From: Nannocystaceae bacterium
GTDB lineage: Bacteria; Myxococcota_A; Polyangia; Nannocystales; Nannocystaceae
DNA: 55,386 bases
Reading direction: 5' to 3'
NCBI GenBank assembly: GCA_019694555.1
Contig: JAIBBS010000038.1
Location: forward strand, 1-55,386
This document shows, piece after piece, positions 1 through 9,875 of the stretch. Each line of letters begins with the position of its first letter. The first letter of the stretch is position 1. The position numbers were made by a program, and so were the translations under genes. The notes beneath the pieces were generated by a model. It was not told where the DNA came from. It did not search any database and saw nothing but the letters and a program-made list of their open reading frames with translations.

Positions 1-141
1 CGGATCGGGCGCGGGCTCGGCGGGCGCCGCGGGCGGCGGCACCACCGGCACGGGCGACGACGCGGGCGGGGCCGGCTGCGTCGGCGTCGGGTCGCCGCAC
101 GCGGCGGCGAGCAACGGCGCGAGCGCGACGCGACGGCCCAT
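1..141 (-). CDS. Putative lipoprotein, N-terminal 47 residues only
   Basis: Reading the minus strand from an ATG at 141 gives an open frame to the window edge. It starts MGRRVALAPLLAAAC, a short lipoprotein signal peptide with lipobox LAAAC (Cys15), followed by a Pro/Ala/Ser-rich linker as is usual between the lipid anchor and the folded domain. The rest lies outside the window, so no function can be given. It is divergent from the NhaR-like regulator, with about 85 bases between the two starts. Confidence 0.6.
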   Translation of the reverse strand, partial: MGRRVALAPLLAAACGDPTPTQPAPPASSPVPVVPPPAAPAEPAPDP

Positions 142-226
142 GGCCGGCCGAGCGTGGCGGAGTCGCGAGCCGCCTGCAAGCGCGTGCGCTTGTCGATGCC
201 GCGCCAGCGGCTACCTTTCGTGCAAC

Positions 227-1165
227 GTGGCGGCGGAGCGCCTCAACTACCAACACCTGCTGTACTTCTGGACCGTCGCGAAGGCCGGGGGCGTGGGCGC
301 GGCGGCGCGGCGGCTGCACCTGGCGCAGCACACCGTCAGCGGGCAGCTGCGTGCGCTCGAGCAGAGCCTGGGCGCGCGCCTGTTCGAGCGCGAGGGCCGA
401 CGATTGCGGCTCACGGCGCTGGGCCAGCGGGTGTTCGAGCACGCCGACGAGATCTTCGCGCTGGGCGACGACATCGTGCGGCTGACGCAGGCCGCGGCCA
501 GCGGACAGGACGCGGCGGTGCGCGAGCGGCTGGTGGTGGGCTGCGCCGACGTGCTGCCCAAGCTGCTCGCGTTCCAGCTGCTCGAACCCGCGTTGGCCTG
601 CGCGTCGGAGCTGCAGCTGGTGGTGCGACAGGATCGCTTCGATCGGCTGCTGGCCGAGCTCGCGCTGCACAACCTCGATCTCGTGCTCGCCGACGCGCCG
701 GTGCCCCCGAACCTGGGCGTGCGCGCGTTCAACCACCGCCTCGGCGATTCCGCGGTCGCGGTGTTCGCCGCACCCGCGCGGGCGGCCGCACTGCGGCGCG
801 ACTTCCCGGCCTCGCTCGACCGCGCCGCCATGGTGCTGCCCAGCGAGCACACGGCCCTGCGCGCCGGGTTCCACGCGTGGTGCGAGGCGCGGGGCCTGCG
901 GCCGCACGTGGTCGCCGAATTCGACGACAGCGCGCTGCTCAAGGCCTTCGCCCGCGCCGACGTCGGCGCGCTGGTGGCCCCCGCGGTCACGCAGGCCGAG
1001 CTTTCGCGCACCTGGACGCTGGACTGGGTCGGCGACTGCGAAGCGCTGCGCGCGGAGTGCTTCGCGATCACGCTCGAGCGGCGCCTGCGGCACCCGGCGG
1101 TGGTCGCGATCTGTGGCGCGGCACGGTCGCGGCTGGCGCCCGGCGATCCTCGAAACGATCGATGA
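227..1165 (+). CDS. LysR-family regulator, NhaR-like
   Basis: A 312-residue LysR-type transcription factor. The N-terminus (LNYQHLLYFWTVAKAGGVG) is a winged helix-turn-helix of the NhaR type, which has the same NYxHLxYFW opening. The effector domain also matches NhaR features: VGCADVLPKLL, the FDDSALLKAFA segment and a final RHPAVVAIC. NhaR (301 residues in E. coli) activates a Na+/H+ antiporter gene, but no antiporter is nearby, so the target here is unknown. An upstream ATG at 140 would add a Cys/Arg-rich stretch unlike the family, so the GTG at 227 is the preferred start. Likely single-gene transcription. Confidence 0.8.
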   Translation: MAAERLNYQHLLYFWTVAKAGGVGAAARRLHLAQHTVSGQLRALEQSLGARLFEREGRRLRLTALGQRVFEHADEIFALGDDIVRLTQAAASGQDAAVRERLVVGCADVLPKLLAFQLLEPALACASELQLVVRQDRFDRLLAELALHNLDLVLADAPVPPNLGVRAFNHRLGDSAVAVFAAPARAAALRRDFPASLDRAAMVLPSEHTALRAGFHAWCEARGLRPHVVAEFDDSALLKAFARADVGALVAPAVTQAELSRTWTLDWVGDCEALRAECFAITLERRLRHPAVVAICGAARSRLAPGDPRNDR

Positions 1166-1221
1166 GTGGACGCCGCACGATCGATGGGACGTGAGGCGCG
1201 GGCCGGCGCACGCTCAGGTCC

Positions 1222-1563
1222 ATGCTCGTCAACGTCCGACTCCGCGACCTGCCGCCCAGCCCGCTGCTCGTCGAGCACGTGCGCCGCCGGGCCGACTTCG
1301 CCCTGGGTCGCTTCGCCCCCCGCATCGCGACGGTCCACGTGGTCGTCAGTCACGACCACGGACCCCGCGCCGGCAGCGACAAGCGCTGCCGCATCACCGC
1401 GCGCATCGCAGGCTACGGCAGCCTCACCGCCAGCTCGAGCGACGCCTACACCCGCGACGCCGTCGATCGTGCCTTCGCCCGGCTCGCACGCGCGGTCGCA
1501 CGCACCATCGGCGGCGAAGCCCGCGCCCACCGCCGCAGCTGGCCGCTGGAGGTGGCGTCGTGA
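1222..1563 (+). CDS. HPF/RaiA-family ribosome-associated protein
   Basis: A 113-residue protein of the ribosome hibernation factor/RaiA (sigma-54 modulation) fold. Family features are the N-terminal VNVRLRDLPPS strand, the EHVRRRADFALGRFAPRI helix, a VHVVVSHDHGPRAGSDKRCRI hairpin with the usual D-K-x-C-R-I, and a C-terminal basic helix with DAVDRAFARLARAV. Family members bind the small ribosomal subunit in slow growth. It is short-form, lacking the dimerisation tail of long HPF. It overlaps the next small gene by GTGA. Confidence 0.75.
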   Translation: MLVNVRLRDLPPSPLLVEHVRRRADFALGRFAPRIATVHVVVSHDHGPRAGSDKRCRITARIAGYGSLTASSSDAYTRDAVDRAFARLARAVARTIGGEARAHRRSWPLEVAS

Positions 1564-1748
1564 CCGTGATCGCCACCGCGATGCTGCTGCTGCTGCTGCT
1601 CGCGTTCGTGCTCGCGCTGGTGACCGCGACCATCCCCGACGTCGACGCGACGCTGCTGACGCGTGAGCAGGCCGCCGCGTTGCCGCCGCTGGACCCCGCG
1701 GCCTCGACCACGCGCGGGGCGGTGCTGCTGCGCCGGCGCGCGATCTAG
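1560..1748 (+). CDS. Small predicted membrane protein, 62 residues
   Basis: Starts at a GTG that overlaps the stop of the HPF-like gene (GTGA), so it is probably translationally coupled to it. One strong hydrophobic helix (about residues 5-24, with LLLLLLAFVLALV) is followed by a soluble tail rich in Leu, Pro and Arg. Its stop codon shares bases with the stop of the convergent DUF2063 gene (CTAG at 1745-1748). No family is recognised. The helix and the overlap are the only support, so it may be a chance frame. Confidence 0.5.
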   Translation: MTVIATAMLLLLLLAFVLALVTATIPDVDATLLTREQAAALPPLDPAASTTRGAVLLRRRAI

Positions 1749-2557
1749 CCGGCCACGCACACCAGCGCGTCGTCGAGCCAGCGCTGCATCCACAGCACCA
1801 CCGGCTGCGCGCCGTGGCGCTCGCACAGCGCCTCGAAGCTGCAGCCCTCGCCCAGCTGCCGCAGCGCCGCGGCCTCGTCGTCGTCGTCGCAGCCGCGGTG
1901 CATCACCGACAGCCGCTCGCGCCAGATCACGATCGTGTGCCGCGGCTGCGTCGCCGGCACCGGCAGCGGCCCGGCCGCGATCGCGTCGCGATCGTGCTGC
2001 TGCCACAGCGCGAGAAACGGCAGCGTGGTGTCGACCAGCGACGCCGAGTCGACCAGCCGCAGCTGCAGCGCCGGCCACTGCGGCAGCGGCACCTGGGCCA
2101 GCCGTGCGCGGCTCGCCGGCGCGTGCGCGTGCTCGGCGTCGAGCGCCCGCACCATCGCCCACTCGATCGCCGCCAGCGTCTCCAGCCCGGGCACGCGCGC
2201 GGCCTCGGGGTGGCCCGCGACGAAGCCGGGCAGCCGCGCGCCGAAGCGGCGGATGTCGGGGTCGGTCGAGGGGCACGCGAGCACGTAGTCGGTCGCGAGG
2301 TTGCGGAAGCGGTCGCGGCCCAGCAGCTGGGCGAGCAGCCCGAAGTGATCGAGCAGCACGTCGTGCAGTCGCCAGAAGTACGCGTCGGCGTAGACCTCCA
2401 TGCGCGCGCGCGCGTCGAACTGCGGCGTGCCCGCGAAGGCCTCGGCGAAGGCCTCGCGGGTGGCATCGTCGGCGTCGCGCAGAAACGCCGCGATCCCGCT
2501 GGGATGGGTGATCGCGCGCCAGAACAGCGCCTGCAGCCGTGCCAGCGACGTCGTCAC
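1745..2557 (-). CDS. DUF2063 (BufC/HvfC-type) partner of the MNIO enzyme
   Basis: A 270-residue protein of the DUF2063 family, annotated as putative DNA-binding but known as the usual partner of DUF692 enzymes, where it is thought to present the substrate peptide. The N-terminal helical domain (LARLQALFWRAIT, then RMEVYADAYFWRLHDVLLDHF, GLLAQLLGRDRF, DYVLACPSTDPDIRRFG) fits the family, as does the C-terminal half with LVDTTLPFLALW and IVIWRERLSVMH. It begins at a GTG that overlaps the TGA of the DUF692 gene (GTGA), so the two are coupled and probably act as a pair. The role is inferred from family and neighbour. Confidence 0.85.
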   Translation of the reverse strand: MTTSLARLQALFWRAITHPSGIAAFLRDADDATREAFAEAFAGTPQFDARARMEVYADAYFWRLHDVLLDHFGLLAQLLGRDRFRNLATDYVLACPSTDPDIRRFGARLPGFVAGHPEAARVPGLETLAAIEWAMVRALDAEHAHAPASRARLAQVPLPQWPALQLRLVDSASLVDTTLPFLALWQQHDRDAIAAGPLPVPATQPRHTIVIWRERLSVMHRGCDDDDEAAALRQLGEGCSFEALCERHGAQPVVLWMQRWLDDALVCVAG

Positions 2558-3414
2558 GGCGTCGCACTCCCGTGGGCGAGCGCGGCGGCCTCGTTGGCGC
2601 GCGCGCGATCGGCCTGTTCGCGCAGCTGCGTCCAGCTGCCCAGGCCGTTGTCCCACTCGACGATGGTCGTGATCGGTCCGTGGCGCCGCACCACGTGCGC
2701 GTGCAGCTGCCACACCGCCTCGGGCACCGGGCCCTCGTGCGAGTCGAAGCGGAAGTGGCCGCGATCGGCGTGGTTGGCGAGGTGGAGCTGGACGATGCGG
2801 TCCGAGGGCAGGGCGTCGACGTAGCGCTGCGGTTCGAAGCCGAAGTTCACCGCGCTCACGATCACGTTGTTGACGTCGAGCAGGATCGACGCGCCGCTGC
2901 GCAGCACGACCTCGCGCAGGAACTCCCACTCGGGCATGGTGCTGTGGCGGTAGCCGACGTAGCTCGACACGTTCTCGAGCACGAGCGCGCGGCGCAGCCG
3001 CGTCTGCACCGCGTCGATCCGCTGCACCACGTGCTCGATCGCCTCCTCGGTGTACGGCAACGGCAGCAGATCGTGGCTGTGGTGGTGCCCGTGCGCGCCC
3101 CAGCACAGATGATCGCCGACCCAGGCCGGCTCGATGCGCTCGATGAGCGTGGCGAGGCGATCGAGGTAGTCGTGCCGCAGCGGCGCGACCGAGCCGATCG
3201 CCAGCGAGACGCCGTGCAGCACCACCGGCATCGTCGCGCGCACCCGCTGCAGCACCGCCATCGGCCGCCCGCCGCCGGGCAGGAAGTTCTCGCTGATGGC
3301 CTCGACCAGATCGACGTCGAGCCCGGGCCCCAGCGCCTGCTCGAAGTGCGGCACCCGCAGGCCCACGCCGTGGCCCAGGTGCTGCCGCGCGGCCGGAGGC
3401 TCGGGCGTCGCCAT
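2554..3414 (-). CDS. MNIO-family (DUF692) multinuclear iron oxidative enzyme, BufB/MbnB-like
   Basis: A 286-residue TIM-barrel enzyme of the DUF692 family. Members with known function (MbnB, TglH, BufB types) use two or three iron ions and oxygen to modify cysteines in ribosomally made peptides. The family signatures are present in order: VGLRVPH (about 17-23), HGVSL (67-71), DHLCW (101-105), LENVSSY (146-152), LLDVNN (178-183), HLANH (211-215, often HLAGH) and EWD (253-255), so the metal-binding set looks intact. It is coupled to the downstream DUF2063 gene and divergent from a dihaem lipoprotein and a Cys-rich lipoprotein, the latter its probable substrate. Confidence 0.9.
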   Translation of the reverse strand: MATPEPPAARQHLGHGVGLRVPHFEQALGPGLDVDLVEAISENFLPGGGRPMAVLQRVRATMPVVLHGVSLAIGSVAPLRHDYLDRLATLIERIEPAWVGDHLCWGAHGHHHSHDLLPLPYTEEAIEHVVQRIDAVQTRLRRALVLENVSSYVGYRHSTMPEWEFLREVVLRSGASILLDVNNVIVSAVNFGFEPQRYVDALPSDRIVQLHLANHADRGHFRFDSHEGPVPEAVWQLHAHVVRRHGPITTIVEWDNGLGSWTQLREQADRARANEAAALAHGSATP

Positions 3415-3598
3415 CGCTGGCCCCCAGGCTAGCCCAGGCCGGCAGCGGCGGGGCCGGCTGCCGCGGGCACCGGGGCCATCGGCCGGTGCCGGCCGTGCCT
3501 TGCGCTTGCGCGCGAGCGCGGCTTCCCGTAACACCGGGCCACCGTCGGCATATCCCTCGGCGAGGGAGTGCACGGCGGCCACGGACGCGAACACCACC

Positions 3599-4147
3599 AT
3601 GCGCAACCTCTTTCTCATCGTCTCTGTCGTCGGGCTCGCGTTCGCGGCCTGCGAGAAGTCCAACCAGCCGACCAACCCGCCCGCCGGTGACACCGCCGGC
3701 GACACCGCGGGCACGCCGACCGACACCGGCGGCGGCACGCCGACCGACACCGGCGGCGGCGCGACCGACACCGGCGGCGGCACGGCGACCGAGCCCGGCG
3801 CGCCCGGCGTGGCGTGGGCCGACAAGACCCACAAGCAGCGCATGGAGTTCATGGGCCTCGAGGTGCTGCCCAAGATGAAGAAGACGTTCCAGGCCTACGA
3901 CGGCACCGGCTTCGCCACGTTCAAGTGCGAGACCTGCCACGGCAAGTCGGGCAAGGACAAGGACTACAAGATGCCCAACGACCTCTACCCGCTGGGCGCG
4001 GCCGATCCGATCAAGGAGGCCAGCGAGTACGACGCCAAGGTGACCAAGTTCATGGTCGACGAGGTCGTGCCGCAGATGGCCGCGATGATGGGCGACAAGC
4101 TCGACAAGCCCGGCGCCTACTGTGTGAAGTGCCACCCGACGCCCTGA
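3599..4147 (+). CDS. Lipoprotein with two CxxCH (c-type haem) motifs
   Basis: A 182-residue predicted lipoprotein. The signal peptide ends in lipobox AFAAC (Cys18). A low-complexity linker (residues 25-72) with TDTGGG repeats leads to a small domain with CETCH (110-114) and CVKCH (175-179), typical of covalent c-type haem attachment. Between them are NDLYPLG and a helix with VDEVVPQMAAMMG. It is therefore probably a periplasm-facing dihaem protein tethered to a membrane. The next gene, the Cys-rich lipoprotein, follows after 26 bases and is likely co-transcribed. A link to the divergent MNIO genes is inference from position only. The start ATG is chosen for the intact signal peptide. Confidence 0.8.
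   Translation: MRNLFLIVSVVGLAFAACEKSNQPTNPPAGDTAGDTAGTPTDTGGGTPTDTGGGATDTGGGTATEPGAPGVAWADKTHKQRMEFMGLEVLPKMKKTFQAYDGTGFATFKCETCHGKSGKDKDYKMPNDLYPLGAADPIKEASEYDAKVTKFMVDEVVPQMAAMMGDKLDKPGAYCVKCHPTP
3713..3781 (+). repeat. In-frame tandem repeat coding for the TPTDTGGG linker
   Basis: Two exact 24-base copies (3713-3736 and 3737-3760) followed by a 21-base variant (3761-3781). The repeat codes for T-P-T-D-T-G-G-G in the linker of the dihaem lipoprotein, and its copy number could change by slippage without shifting the frame. Confidence 0.85.
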
Positions 4148-4173
4148 ACCACCGCCAACGGAGTCCGCTCGTC

Positions 4174-4518
4174 ATGTCCAAGCCGCTGTCCACGCCCCTC
4201 GCTCTCGCCGCTGCCGCGTTGTTGCTGGCCGCCTGCCACCACGAGAAGCCCACGCAGACCCCCGGCGGCAGCGATGCCGCGGCGACGGCGGACGGCGGCG
4301 GCGACACAGCCAAGACCGCGGACGCGAGCAAGGCGACGAAGATCAAGTGCTTCGGCGTCAACGAGTGCTCGGGCCAGGGTTCGTGCGACGTGCCCGACGG
4401 GCGCGTCGCGCCCGGCAGCAAGGGCCACGACTGCGCCGGCAACAACGAGTGCCGCGGCAAGGGCTGGGTCCTGCTGTCGGACGCGGACTGCACCACCAAG
4501 GGTGGACAGCCGCTGTGA
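4174..4518 (+). CDS. Cys-rich lipoprotein, bufferin (BufA2-like) candidate precursor
   Basis: A 114-residue secreted protein with lipobox LLAAC (Cys21), a Gly/Ala/Asp/Thr linker to about residue 55, and a C-terminal core with six cysteines (59, 65, 71, 87, 93, 106). The core carries two related units, KCFGVNECSGQGSC (58-71) and HDCAGNNECRGKGW (85-98), sharing C-x-G-x-N-E-C-x-G-x-G. This pattern resembles small secreted bufferin-type proteins that MNIO enzymes modify for copper handling. With an MNIO/DUF2063 pair close by on the other strand, it is the best candidate substrate. GGAG lies about 10 bases before the ATG. The precursor assignment is inferred. Confidence 0.75.
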   Translation: MSKPLSTPLALAAAALLLAACHHEKPTQTPGGSDAAATADGGGDTAKTADASKATKIKCFGVNECSGQGSCDVPDGRVAPGSKGHDCAGNNECRGKGWVLLSDADCTTKGGQPL

Positions 4519-4524
4519 TGCGCG

Positions 4525-4540
4525 CGCGGGCTCGCCCGCG
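4525..4540. terminator. Short GC hairpin between convergent genes
   Basis: Seven-base perfect stem (cgcgggc/gcccgcg) with a 2-base core loop, lying between the stops of the Cys-rich lipoprotein and the sirtuin. No T-run on either side, so a bidirectional terminator is only possible. Confidence 0.3.
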
Positions 4541-4551
4541 TGCCCGCGAGA

Positions 4552-5421
4552 TCACAGACGCTCGGCGAGCGCGGTGAGCACCGCGCCCGCCGGTGCGTCG
4601 ACCCGCACGCTCGCGTAGGCGTCGCCGCGACCGGGCCCGAGGTTCACGATCGCGACGGTGCGCCCGAGCTCGTGGGCGCGCCGCACGAAGCGGTAGCCCG
4701 AGAACACCGCCAGCGAGCTGCCGACCACCAGCAGCGCCTCGGCGGCCTCGACCCGCGCGTAGGCGTCCGCGACGACCTCGGCCGGCACCGACTCGCCGAA
4801 GAACACCACGTCGGGCTTGAGCGTGCCGCCGCAGCGCAGGCACGCCGCGACCACGAAGTCCGCGAGCAGGCGCGCCGGCAGCTCGACGTCGCCGTCGGGT
4901 CGGACCTCGCGGGCCTCGGGATCGAAGCGGCGCGCGTGCTCGAGCGCGGGGTTGTGCGCGACCAGGCGCGCCTGCACGTCGTGGCGCGACTCGAGCGCGC
5001 CGCAGTCGAGGCAGCGCACGCGATGCAGCGTGCCGTGCAGCTCGATCACGTCGGTGCTGCCGGCGGCCTGGTGCAGCGCGTCGACGTTCTGCGTGATCGG
5101 TGCGCCGGTGCAGCCGCGGCGCTGCAGCTGCGCCAGCGCGTGGTGGCCGGCGTTGGGCTCCGCGGCACAGAAGCGGGGCCAGCCGACCATCGCGCGCGCC
5201 CAGTAGCGCGCGCGGCCGCTCTCGCTCGCGGCGTACTCGGCGAAGCGGATGGGATTGCGTGCGCGCGCGGTGGTGCCGGGGCCGCGGTAGTCGGGGATGC
5301 CCGACTCGGTGCTGATGCCCGCGCCGGTCAGCACCGCGATGGTGCGCCCGCGCAGCGCCAGCGCCAGCGCGTCGGCGCCGGCGTGCGCGCGGGCTGCGAG
5401 CGCGGCATCGGACGGCTGCAT
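4552..5421 (-). CDS. Sir2-family NAD-dependent protein deacylase
   Basis: A 289-residue sirtuin that removes acyl groups from lysines using NAD+. Visible features: the NAD-binding GAGIS with ESGIPDYRG (33-46), QNVD (111-114), the catalytic His129 in IELHGT, a zinc site from CLDC (137-140) and CLRC (194-197), then KPDVVFFGE and GSSLAVFSG. All key residues are present, so it should be active. It lies 10 bases downstream of the redoxin gene, and the two may be one transcript. Bacterial homologues are often called CobB, but the class is not certain. Confidence 0.9.
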   Translation of the reverse strand: MQPSDAALAARAHAGADALALALRGRTIAVLTGAGISTESGIPDYRGPGTTARARNPIRFAEYAASESGRARYWARAMVGWPRFCAAEPNAGHHALAQLQRRGCTGAPITQNVDALHQAAGSTDVIELHGTLHRVRCLDCGALESRHDVQARLVAHNPALEHARRFDPEAREVRPDGDVELPARLLADFVVAACLRCGGTLKPDVVFFGESVPAEVVADAYARVEAAEALLVVGSSLAVFSGYRFVRRAHELGRTVAIVNLGPGRGDAYASVRVDAPAGAVLTALAERL

Positions 5422-5431
5422 CGCGCGCGCC

Positions 5432-6133
5432 TCAGCTGGCGTACTTGACCGAGCAGCCGTACGCGTCGGTCTGCGCGGTCGCGACCGGCTTGCCCGCGCG
5501 CACGTCCGCGAGCGCGGCCGCGAGGTGGTTGACGTACGCGCCGCCGCCGTCGACCTCGCCGATGGGCGCGTTGTCGATCGCGCCGCGGTAGACCAGCACG
5601 CCCTTGTCGTCGATGAGGAACACGTGCGGGGTCTTGCGCGCCTCGTAGGCACGGCCGACCGTGCCGGCCTCGTCGATGAGCACCGGGTGGCCCATGCCGA
5701 AGCCGCTGGCGCCCTCGCGGCTCGCGTCCGCGCCGGCGCCCTGCTTGCCCGGTGCACCGGAGTTGATCGCGAACCACACCACGCCCTGGGCCATCTGCTC
5801 CGCGGCCATCGTGCGCAGCGGACCCTGCTCGCCGTGGGCGTACTTCACGAACGGGCAGCCCGGGTTCCACCACTCGAGCACGACCAGCTTGCCCTTGTGA
5901 TCCGACAGCCTCACGGTCTTGCCCTCGGTGTCGGTCAGCGTGAAGTCCGGCGCCGGCTGGCCCAGCACCGCGGTCGCCAGCGGCGGCGCGGTGGTGGGCG
6001 TCGCCGCGCTCGCGGTGCTCGGGCCCGCCGCCGGCGGTGCGGCCTTGCCGGCTTCGCCGCCGCTGCGGTCGCAGCCCAGCATCGGCATCAGCAGCAGCGT
6101 GGCGAGGGCGGCGAGGGCGTGCGGACGGGTCAT
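5432..6133 (-). CDS. Redoxin/AhpC-TSA family lipoprotein
   Basis: A 233-residue predicted lipoprotein (lipobox MLGC, Cys21) with an Ala/Pro linker and a thioredoxin-fold redoxin domain from about residue 57 (GQPAPDFTLTDTEGKTV). The active-site region reads WWNPGCPFVKY with a single Cys93 at the peroxidatic position. TPHVFLIDDKGVLVYRG is the usual cis-Pro strand. A second Cys is found at the C-terminus (YGCSVKY), a possible resolving residue. It probably acts on peroxides or thiols outside the cytoplasm; the substrate is unknown. A TGCTAGACT element lies very close to the start. Confidence 0.85.
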   Translation of the reverse strand: MTRPHALAALATLLLMPMLGCDRSGGEAGKAAPPAAGPSTASAATPTTAPPLATAVLGQPAPDFTLTDTEGKTVRLSDHKGKLVVLEWWNPGCPFVKYAHGEQGPLRTMAAEQMAQGVVWFAINSGAPGKQGAGADASREGASGFGMGHPVLIDEAGTVGRAYEARKTPHVFLIDDKGVLVYRGAIDNAPIGEVDGGGAYVNHLAAALADVRAGKPVATAQTDAYGCSVKYAS

Positions 6134-6142
6134 CGCCGCGCG

Positions 6143-6151
6143 AGTCTAGCA
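6143..6151 (-). promoter_or_regulatory. Candidate extended -10 element (TGCTAGACT)
   Basis: On the minus strand TGCTAGACT ends about 10 bases before the redoxin ATG. If it is an extended -10 element, the transcript would be nearly leaderless. Similar TGnTAg elements precede several other genes here. No clear -35 was seen. Confidence 0.35.
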
Positions 6152-6188
6152 GAGCGCGCGCGGACGTCTGACCGCGGGCGCGGGCGCG

Positions 6189-7771
6189 TCACGCCGCGGC
6201 CGCGACGTCGCGGCGCCGGCGGGTCCACAGCCACACCACGAACGCGAGGCAGACCCCGTCGAACAGCTCGCCGGTCAGGCCGTAGGGCGTGCGGTGCTGC
6301 GGGTCCATCATCGGCACGTCGACGACGAAGCCGTCGGCGGGCTGCGGCCCGTCGACGTCGGGATCGGTCACGCGCGTGCGCTGGTGTGCGGCGCCGGTCG
6401 GATCGATGTAGACGCTCACGCCGGTGTTGACCGCGCGCACCATCGGCTTTCGGTGCTCGACCGCGCGGAACACCGCCAGGCCCAGGTGCTGCCCGGGCTC
6501 GTCGGTCTTGCCGAACCACGCGTCGTTGGTGAGGTTCACGAACGCGTTGACCTCCTGCGCCGCGGTCTGCCGCACGTAGCGCGGCAAGATGTCCTCGTAG
6601 CAGATGAACGGACCCAGCCGCCACGGTCCCAGCTCGAGCACGCCCGGGCCCGCGCCCTGGGCGATGTGCGACGCCGACGGCACCTGCTGCAGGTACCACT
6701 GCGGATCCACCAGCGGCGCGTACTCGCCGAACATCAGGCGGTAGACCTTGTCGTAGCGCCCGGCGATGTTGCCCTCGCCGTCGAGCAGGATCGCGCTGTT
6801 GAAGGGGTAGGGCGATCCGCCCTGCACGTCGCGCGTGACCGCGCCGAAGATCACCGGGATGTCGAAGCCCTGGCGCACCTTCCACGGGTGCCCCGGCGGC
6901 AGGTCGGCGGTGCGATCGCGCGTGAACGTGCGCGGGTTGGGATACGCGGTCTCGCCCCACAGCGCGACCTCGGCGCCCTGGGCCGCGAGCGACGCGGTCA
7001 TCTCCTGCTGGTTGTTGAAGATCCAGCGGCGCCACTCGGGGTGCGCCATCTGCCGGATGCTCATGTTGCCCTGCACGACGCCGAAGCGCACCGTCGGCGC
7101 CGCGTCCATGTCGGCGTGGACCTGCGACAGCCGCAGCGCGCCGTAGGCGGGGTTGCCGATCAACAAGCACGCGGCCGCGATCACGTCGCGGCGCGCCAGC
7201 GCGGGTGCGTCGGGGCGACGCCGCGCCCGCGCCTGCAGCAGCAGCCACAGCGCGGCGTTGGTCGCGACCATGATGCCGCTGACCATGGTCACGCCGCCCA
7301 GCTCGGCGGTCTGGATCAGCAGCGGCTGCCAGCACCACGCGTGGGCCATGTAGATGGGAAAGATGTTGGGCAGCGTGGCCTCGACCGCGACCCACACCGC
7401 CGGTGCGACCAACCACAACGGCAGCGTCGTCCGTCGCCGCACGTGCGTCAGGATCCACGCCGACAGGCCCCACAGCAGCCCGTGCCACAGCGCGAACAGC
7501 AGCGTCAGCGGCGTCGCGGCCAGCTGCGAGAAGTCGGCGAACTTCACCAGCAGCTGGCCCATCCAGAAGAAGCCCCAGAACACCGTGAGGATGCCGACCA
7601 GCCAGCCGTACAGGAACGCGTGCCGCGGCGACTGATCCTCGATCGCCGCGAAGTACGGGATCCACATCACGAACCCGAGCCAGAAGTGGTCGAAGTCCGG
7701 GCACGACAGCACCATGCCGAGGACCGACAGGCCACACAGCAACAGGCGCTTGGGTTGCAGCCGCGGCAGCC

Positions 7772-7775
<4 letters not shown>
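6189..7775 (-). CDS. lnt: Apolipoprotein N-acyltransferase
   Basis: A 528-residue inner-membrane enzyme that adds the third acyl chain to lipoproteins. Several N-terminal membrane helices (for example FWLGFVMWIPYFAAI, GILTVFWGFFWMG, ALWHGLLWGLSAWIL) are followed by a periplasmic nitrilase-type domain. Its Glu-Lys-Cys triad is visible in WGETAYPN, YDKVYRLMFGEY and ICYEDILPR, and a last helix precedes the Arg-rich C-terminus. The frame starts at a TTG overlapping the stop of aspS (TTGA); no ATG or GTG fits as well. It serves the many lipoproteins coded in this window. Confidence 0.93.
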
Positions 7776-9604
<1,829 letters not shown>

Positions 9605-9816
9605 GATGCTCGGAACTGTACCAGCGTCTGCCGCGGGGCCGCGGCGCCGCGTCCGGGCCGCCGTCGGCCGTGGGCGCGGCCGGCGACCGGTCCCGGCGCC
9701 ATCGAGCGTCGGGCCCACGTGCGGACCGTCGCGGCGGGATCCACCGCGGCGCGCGGGCAAGTCCGGGGGCCGCGCGCACGGGGCGGGTGCAAAGGCTCGC
9801 GAGCGCAGCCGGCCCC

Positions 9817-9825
9817 TGCTACAAC
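9817..9825 (+). promoter_or_regulatory. Candidate extended -10 element (TGCTACAAC)
   Basis: TGCTACAAC lies about 50 bases before the metallophosphoesterase ATG, inside the 271-base divergent space between aspS and that gene. It matches an extended -10 form (TGnTAnnnT-like). No convincing -35 was found. The rest of this space shows no gene. Confidence 0.35.
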
Positions 9826-9875
9826 GTGCCCGGGTCGAGGGCGGCCACCTCGACCCCCCCACGTCCGGCCTGGCC

